A DNA stretch of 64,000 nucleotides, taken from Nitrosomonas sp. Is79A3 (GTDB lineage: Bacteria > Pseudomonadota > Gammaproteobacteria > Burkholderiales > Nitrosomonadaceae). Positions within the stretch are counted from its first letter, which is position 1. Each line of letters starts with the position of its first letter. Below the pieces are notes generated by a model, which ran no database searches, was not told the origin of the DNA, and saw only the letters and a program-made list of their open reading frames with translations. Shown here one piece after another: positions 59,175-64,000 of the stretch. The DNA is taken from contig NC_015731.1 of the NCBI RefSeq assembly GCF_000219585.1, positions 2,852,001 to 2,916,000 on the forward strand. Reading direction: 5' to 3'. The position numbers and the translations under genes were made by a program.

Positions 59175-59657
59175 TCATTGAATTACGAACAAGGGTTCGC
59201 CATATTCAACTGGCTGACCATTCTCTAGCAAGATCGCCTTGATGACCCCATCTTTATCGGCCTCAATTTCATTCAATAGCTTCATTGCCTCAATGATACA
59301 TAACGTATCGCCTTCTTTGACCCTTTGCCCGACTTCGACAAATGCACTCGCACCGGGTGATGCGGCCCGATAAAATGTTCCCACCATAGGCGATTTAACA
59401 ATATGGCCATCAGGTATTGCATTTTTTTCAACCACTGCAGATTCATTGGCATTAGCTGCTTCCGGCCCAGGCGTTGGTGTTTGCTGCTGAACAGGGGACA
59501 TAACCGGCTGCATACCAGGCGGCATAAATGCATAATTTTGAACCCCGGAACCAGATTTACTGATGCGAACTTTTTCTTCGCCTTCCGTAATTTCCAATTC
59601 AGCAATACTTGATTCTTCAACCAGCTCAATGAGCTTCTTAAGCTTTCTTAAATCCAT
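59175..59657 (-). CDS. accB: acetyl-CoA carboxylase biotin carboxyl carrier protein
   Basis: 160 residues: N-terminal helix ([16 protein letters not shown]), Pro/Gln/Ala linker, biotinyl domain ending in [14 protein letters not shown] with the biotin Lys at about residue 126, and the protruding thumb ([20 protein letters not shown]). I chose the ATG at 59657 because GGGAG lies eight bases before it; the TTG six bases earlier is weaker. Operon accB-accC-prmA. Confidence 0.95.
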   Translation of the reverse strand: MDLRKLKKLIELVEESSIAELEITEGEEKVRISKSGSGVQNYAFMPPGMQPVMSPVQQQTPTPGPEAANANESAVVEKNAIPDGHIVKSPMVGTFYRAASPGASAFVEVGQRVKEGDTLCIIEAMKLLNEIEADKDGVIKAILLENGQPVEYGEPLFVIQ

Positions 59658-59807
59658 ATCCAATCTCCCGAGACAAGGCCTCGTTTTAAGGTAGTTTTGA
59701 GAACAAAAATTTTTAATATAAAAATGAGCAAGATTACGGCTGCGTTGCGAAAGAATTGAAGTTAAAATTGAGATTTATCGATAATTCAGATTCAATATCC
59801 GGTTAAC

Positions 59808-60260
59808 TTAAGATGTCATTGCGTATTCCAGTGCCAATTCATATCCTTTAGCACCCAAACCACTAATAATACCTATCGCCGAATCGGAAAAATAGGATTT
59901 CTGACGAAAAGATTCCCGGGAATAGATATTTGATAAATGCACTTCGATAAAAGGCAGTTTTACAGCAGCAAGCGCGTCCCGCAAAGCAATACTGGTATGC
60001 GTGTATGCAGCCGGATTGATGATAATGAAATCTGTTCCATCGCTCATAGTCTGCTGGACTCTATCAATCAGGGCCGATTCAGCATTACTCTGAAAAAAAT
60101 CCAGTTTAACACCTGTATTTTCAGTTAATCTGCTTAAATTTCTGTTAATATCTTGTAACGTCACACCACCATAAATCTCCGGCTCACGAACCCCCAGCAG
60201 ATTCAAATTGGGTCCGTGAATAATCAAGATATTTCTTGCCTTTACATTTTTCGAATCCAT
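59808..60260 (-). CDS. aroQ: type II 3-dehydroquinate dehydratase
   Basis: 150 residues. Third step of the shikimate pathway. Motifs: [20 protein letters not shown], the [16 protein letters not shown] loop (Asn and His active-site residues), and [20 protein letters not shown]. It lies 150 bases upstream of accB on the same strand, a common order in proteobacteria. The start at 60260 lacks a strong ribosome site. Confidence 0.94.
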   Translation of the reverse strand: MDSKNVKARNILIIHGPNLNLLGVREPEIYGGVTLQDINRNLSRLTENTGVKLDFFQSNAESALIDRVQQTMSDGTDFIIINPAAYTHTSIALRDALAAVKLPFIEVHLSNIYSRESFRQKSYFSDSAIGIISGLGAKGYELALEYAMTS

Positions 60261-60436
60261 TTAATAATTATGGACTCTTATGCTAAAAATGTACAGTTTT
60301 TAAAGAATTTCGCCGAACTTAAGCGAAAGTTGTTGAAAAAATATTGAATCCGATCATGCAAAAAAAACAGAATCGAGATCGGCCCGCAAGAAAATCATAG
60401 CCAAACCGCCAATAATTAAACCCGGTTCTTTATAAT

Positions 60437-60465
60437 TTGCCCGCAATTGCCCAAGCATCTATAAT
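60437..60465 (+). promoter_or_regulatory. promoter of the tRNA-Thr gene
   Basis: TTGCCC (60437-60442), 17-base spacer, TATAAT (60460-60465), ending 22 bases before the tRNA. Confidence 0.65.
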
Positions 60466-60487
60466 AGCCCGCTTGGTTCAATTCCGG

Positions 60488-60563
<76 letters not shown>

Positions 60564-60610
60564 TAAAAACAAATAGTTATAAAAAATAAAACGGATTAAT
60601 ACATAGTTGT

Positions 60611-60628
60611 GGGGCACTGCAGGGGCAC
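60611..60628 (+). repeat. paired GGGGCA motifs beside the tRNA
   Basis: GGGGCAC at 60611 and 60622, spaced 11 bases. The same pair, inverted, is at 61745-61761 upstream of the integrase. Candidate integrase arm sites or operators. Confidence 0.4.
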
Positions 60629-60706
60629 TAAGAGACAACAAACCACCATAAAAACTTTTCGCTGATACCAGCCAAGCTTCTATTGATTTGACTACTTATT
60701 GCTTAA

Positions 60707-61618
60707 CTACTCGTTATCGAAATAATCAGAATCTAATTTCTTTACTTCATACTGCCCTACAATTGAGACTCCAACATTATGTTCTGCCATAAGTCTCGAC
60801 AATTGCTCGCCATCAATTAATATTATTTTCGTATCAATAAATGAGGCATATTCTTTTGCTTCTTTGCTGAATGACGACGTAGTGATAAAAACACCTTTTC
60901 TAGCACGTTGTCCTTGCAGTGCACCTGCAAATTTTTGGATTTCAGGGCGACCGACCACACCCTCCCATCGTTTAGCTTGAATGTATATAACATCCAAGCC
61001 AAGACGATCTTCATTGATTATTCCATCAATACCACCATCGCCACTTTTCCCAAGCGCCTTTCCAGCATCCTGACGACTGCCGCCATACCCCATTTTTACA
61101 AGAAGGTCGACAACTAAACGTTCAAAGAATGATGGGGAAGCATCTTTAATAGCACTCAGAATTTCGGCTTCAAGAGCAGAACGGAGCTTATTGTAAGCAG
61201 ATGCTAGCGAATCTTCTGGAGTTAGATTTGACTCCAATCCTGATGCTTCTATCAGAGATTCATTTTTATCTTTTTTACGATTTCTAAATTCAATAAATTC
61301 AGGATATCGCTCAAGTACTGATATATCGATCTTGATTGGATCTTTTGAGAGTAACTCAATACCTTTTTGTGTGATTCTGAGAAATCCACGTTTTGGTGTT
61401 GCAAGCAAATCAGCTTGCTTAAGATATGAGCGCGCCCAGCCCACGCGGTTAGTAAAAATAGCCTGACTTCCGCTTGGGAGAAGTTCATTTCTTTCTTCTG
61501 TCGTAAGATTAAACTGATCAGCCAATTCTTCAACCAACTGACTGAATTTATATTCCTTGCCGTCGGACGCTGTTTTCAGGACAGGAAGCATAAGTGCTTG
61601 GTAATCAGGAATTGTCAT
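60707..61618 (-). CDS. mrr: Mrr-type restriction endonuclease
   Basis: 303 residues: N-terminal winged-helix domain (about 1-100, LPVLKTASDGKEYKFSQLVE) and a PD-(D/E)xK catalytic domain. Readable are Glu166, DGGIDG with Asp194 and Asp198, and QAK (214-216). Mrr cuts methylated foreign DNA (type IV). It is the first gene of the island next to the tRNA, on the strand opposite the integrase. Intact. Confidence 0.88.
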   Translation of the reverse strand: MTIPDYQALMLPVLKTASDGKEYKFSQLVEELADQFNLTTEERNELLPSGSQAIFTNRVGWARSYLKQADLLATPKRGFLRITQKGIELLSKDPIKIDISVLERYPEFIEFRNRKKDKNESLIEASGLESNLTPEDSLASAYNKLRSALEAEILSAIKDASPSFFERLVVDLLVKMGYGGSRQDAGKALGKSGDGGIDGIINEDRLGLDVIYIQAKRWEGVVGRPEIQKFAGALQGQRARKGVFITTSSFSKEAKEYASFIDTKIILIDGEQLSRLMAEHNVGVSIVGQYEVKKLDSDYFDNE

Positions 61619-61744
61619 ATTTTTTGATATTTTTATAGATAAGAATACTCAATGCTAGGAAATTTAAATGTTGGCACTGTAGCATAAAGAATCTTTTAAA
61701 ATCCTTTCATAACCACTAAAAAAACAGCCTATTTTATTTTCAAT

Positions 61745-61761
61745 TGCCCCATTAATGCCCC
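61745..61761 (-). repeat. paired GGGGCA motifs upstream of the integrase
   Basis: TGCCCC at 61745-61750 and 61756-61761 on the plus strand, 11 bases apart, inverted with respect to 60611-60628. Confidence 0.4.
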
Positions 61762-61902
61762 TTTACTAAATTTATAGTCGATAAATAACTGTTATTAATA
61801 ATAATTAACCACAAATACTTATGAATGTTAATCATAAGTTGCCATTTATTGCCGTTTGTTGTAGCATCTTTTCTAGTGTTTATCACTTGAAGGATGGCAA
61901 TT

Positions 61903-62973
61903 ATGGCAAATATCGAAAAGCGTATTTCCAATGATGGAAAAACCAGCTATCGGGTAAAAATAAGATTAAAAGGCCACCCTGGGCAATCAGCAACATTTGA
62001 ACGCCTGACTGATGCCAAGAAATGGGCGCAACATACAGAATCTGCAATTCGTGAAGGTCGTCACTTCAAAACAACAGAAGCTAAGCGCCATACTTTGGCC
62101 GATTTGATAGACCGCTATTGCCGGGACGTATTACCAGCCAAAAAGAGCGCAAAAGACCAAACGCAGCAATTAACATGGTGGAAATCCGAAATCGGAAGCT
62201 ATGCCCTTGCTGATGTAACACCCTCACTATTGGCAGAATGCAGGGATAAACTAGGCCGTGAAATCACTGTACGCAATAAACCTCGTTCACCTGCAAGTGT
62301 AGTGCGATATATAGCCGCACTATCTCATGTTTTCACAATCGCCGTAAAAGAATGGGGATGGTTAGAAGATAGCCCAATGCGAAAAGTAACCAAACCGAAG
62401 GAATCACGCGGACGGGTGCGTTTCCTTTCTGATGATGAACGCATACGCTTATTAAAAATCTGCAAAGAATCAAGCAACCCTTATCTTTATGTTGTCGTAG
62501 TGCTGGCATTGTCAACCGGAATGCGTCAAGGTGAAATTATGGGATTAACTTGGGACGTGATAGATTTAAACCAAGGCCGTGCAATACTGCATGAAACTAA
62601 AAACGGCGAACGCCGCGCCGTGGCGATTACTGGTCATGCTTTAGAGCTAATAAAAGAACTTTCCAAAGTACGCCGGATTGATAGCAATTTACTTTTTCCA
62701 TCTAAGGAAAACGCACCACAAAAACCACAAAAACCTATGGATTTACGCTCCCCATGGGAAACAGCCGTAAAAAAAGCAGAACTTCAAGATTTCAAATTCC
62801 ATGATTTACGTCACAGTGCTGCTTCATATCTAGCCATGAATGGCGCAAGCCTAGCAGAAATTGCCGAAGTGCTGGGACATAAAACCTTGCAAATGGTGAA
62901 GCGCTATGCTCACTTATCCGAAGGGCATACCGCTCGCGTAGTGGCTTCTATGAATAATAAAATCTTTGGATAG
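61903..62973 (+). CDS. tyrosine-type site-specific integrase
   Basis: 356 residues: N-terminal arm-binding part (MANIEKRISNDGKTSYRVKI), SAM-like core-binding domain, catalytic domain with Arg208 (STGMRQGEI), Lys233, His300 and Arg303 (HDLRHSAAS), His326 (LGHKT) and nucleophile Tyr335. Complete and probably active. The ATG at 61903 is preferred (AAGG with nine-base spacing); another ATG is nine bases earlier. Beside tRNA-Thr, so it should integrate at that tRNA's 3' end. Confidence 0.93.
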   Translation: MANIEKRISNDGKTSYRVKIRLKGHPGQSATFERLTDAKKWAQHTESAIREGRHFKTTEAKRHTLADLIDRYCRDVLPAKKSAKDQTQQLTWWKSEIGSYALADVTPSLLAECRDKLGREITVRNKPRSPASVVRYIAALSHVFTIAVKEWGWLEDSPMRKVTKPKESRGRVRFLSDDERIRLLKICKESSNPYLYVVVVLALSTGMRQGEIMGLTWDVIDLNQGRAILHETKNGERRAVAITGHALELIKELSKVRRIDSNLLFPSKENAPQKPQKPMDLRSPWETAVKKAELQDFKFHDLRHSAASYLAMNGASLAEIAEVLGHKTLQMVKRYAHLSEGHTARVVASMNNKIFG

Positions 62974-62981
62974 AGATTGTT

Positions 62982-63911
62982 ATGAATCACAATAAACTTG
63001 AATGGAATAGCGAATCATTAGATTGGGCATTTTGGGCAAATGTGCAATCAATGTCGGCCAAAGAAGCATGTTGGTTGGTTTGTGGAGTAGATCCAATTAA
63101 ATACAATATCGAGTCAATAGAAAGTAAATACTATTTATCTGATGAAAAGATACTTGAAATTAAAAAAGCTATTACTCAGGTTGAATCCGATATCCGGGCT
63201 GAAAAGGAAAAGGAATATAACTCACCTTGGGATTGGGTATGTTGGGCGGAAGGAAAGGGCATACCAGTTTCAAAGCAATTTCATGATTTAGCTTTTAAAG
63301 CCAAGAAAAAAGGCATACGTGTTCTTAAAGCGCAGCCGCTAGAGAAAATAAGTGAAGAATCGTTAGCTTGGTATATGAGGCTAGATAGCTGGGCATACTA
63401 TGAAGCAATATTTTTAATCCATGGCTTCAAACCGTGCGGAGATATTGAGGGATTTGATGAGGTAAGAACTCATTTTCCTAATGAATATGCAATGCTTGAA
63501 AGAAGTATTCCCATAGGTTCTATCGGCAAAGAAGTCATACAAGCAGGTCAAAAGAATATTATTGATACGCCTGCCAATTGGATTGCATGGGCAAAGCGCA
63601 AGGGATTCTCTACTGGCCATTCTAGTTCTTCAAACCATGAACAAGAAATTGATTCAGAATCACATAATGGAAGGGAAAATGAGTTACATGTTTTGATAGA
63701 AGATATCTATAAAGACCTTGACTGCCCAAGCAACAATAAAATTGTTTGGAAAACCCTGGAATCAGATAAAGAAGATAAGGCATATGATAAAAATGAGATT
63801 GTGCAGGAAATTACAGGAAATATTATTTATTGGACTTCCCGCCGTGGAATAGAGCAAACAATGAAACGAAAAACATTCGATAATTTTCTTTCAACATTAC
63901 GAAAAAAATAA
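62982..63911 (+). CDS. unknown protein with internal A-B-A-B repeat, behind the integrase
   Basis: 309 residues, eight bases after the integrase, so likely cotranscribed. I recognise no domain. Inside it two motifs occur twice: A at 13-38 (LDWAFWANVQSMSAKEACWL) and again at about 126-151 (WYMRLDSWAYYEAIFLIHGF), and B at 81-96 (SPWDWVCWAEGKGIPVS) and 196-211 (TPANWIAWAKRKGFSTG). So the first 210 residues are a duplicated unit of about 115 residues rich in Trp. A charged tail (HEQEIDSESHNGRENEL) and a helical end follow. Cytoplasmic. Proteins of this kind appear next to such integrases; a role in excision control is only a guess. Confidence 0.7.
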   Translation: MNHNKLEWNSESLDWAFWANVQSMSAKEACWLVCGVDPIKYNIESIESKYYLSDEKILEIKKAITQVESDIRAEKEKEYNSPWDWVCWAEGKGIPVSKQFHDLAFKAKKKGIRVLKAQPLEKISEESLAWYMRLDSWAYYEAIFLIHGFKPCGDIEGFDEVRTHFPNEYAMLERSIPIGSIGKEVIQAGQKNIIDTPANWIAWAKRKGFSTGHSSSSNHEQEIDSESHNGRENELHVLIEDIYKDLDCPSNNKIVWKTLESDKEDKAYDKNEIVQEITGNIIYWTSRRGIEQTMKRKTFDNFLSTLRKK

Positions 63912-64000
63912 TTTATCCCGGCTGCCGTCACGCCATCCCGATGTGATGTTATCTGGGAAATGTGCAATGTAGAGTTCTTGTCAGAACATCCCGTTACAAA

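Overview
The window looks like a chromosomal segment of a betaproteobacterium, most likely from the Nitrosomonas group. This is an inference from gene content: leuS-lptE-holA and aroQ-accB-accC-prmA-DUF3426 gene orders, a PEP-CTERM remnant, a copper efflux island and many insertion sequences. No ammonia-oxidation gene is present to prove it.

Layout. 1-1930 holds a UmuD-type protease without UmuC, a decayed partner gene, a 37-residue membrane protein behind a perfect FNR-type box, and an integrase scrap. 1955-4535 is an IS256-family element split by an IS5-family element (TTAA duplication). 4728-15040 is a copper/silver island on the minus strand: CueR, a DUF4396 membrane protein, a TPR protein, a His-rich secreted protein, CusC, CusB (with fused CusF-like domain), CusA, then a frameshifted methyltransferase and a truncated P-type ATPase. 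15270-16348 has an HsdR scrap and a short-chain dehydrogenase.

16866-19069 is a compact, GC-rich three-gene operon on the plus strand: a diaminopimelate-dehydrogenase-like protein, RNA 3'-phosphate cyclase (RtcA) and a DUF504/MJ1316 protein predicted to recognise cyclic RNA ends. It is bracketed by a MITE and an IS1380-family element that is itself split by IS66 (8-bp duplication). I regard it as the best candidate for a little-described system (RNA repair or end modification).

23223-27339 carries small nested MITEs, a TraR/DksA zinc-finger protein, a FecR-like protein, a PEP-CTERM remnant and a D,D-carboxypeptidase with SPOR domain. 27340-29268 encodes a large secreted hydrolase with TIG domains. 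29722-41809 is a chemoreceptor array: four cheW-mcp pairs, three in tandem and one inverted, with nearly identical signalling halves. The outer pairs form a 2-kb inverted repeat. An IS3-family element sits between the third and fourth pair.

42223-60260 is mostly core: VOC protein, M48 lipoprotein protease, dodecin, DUF3622 protein, leuS, lptE, holA, an unknown gene split by an IS5/IS1182-type element (TAAATA duplication), metH, DUF3426 protein, prmA, accC, accB, aroQ. From the tRNA-Thr at 60488 to the right edge lies the start of an integrative element: an Mrr-type restriction protein, a tyrosine integrase and an unknown protein with an internal A-B-A-B repeat.
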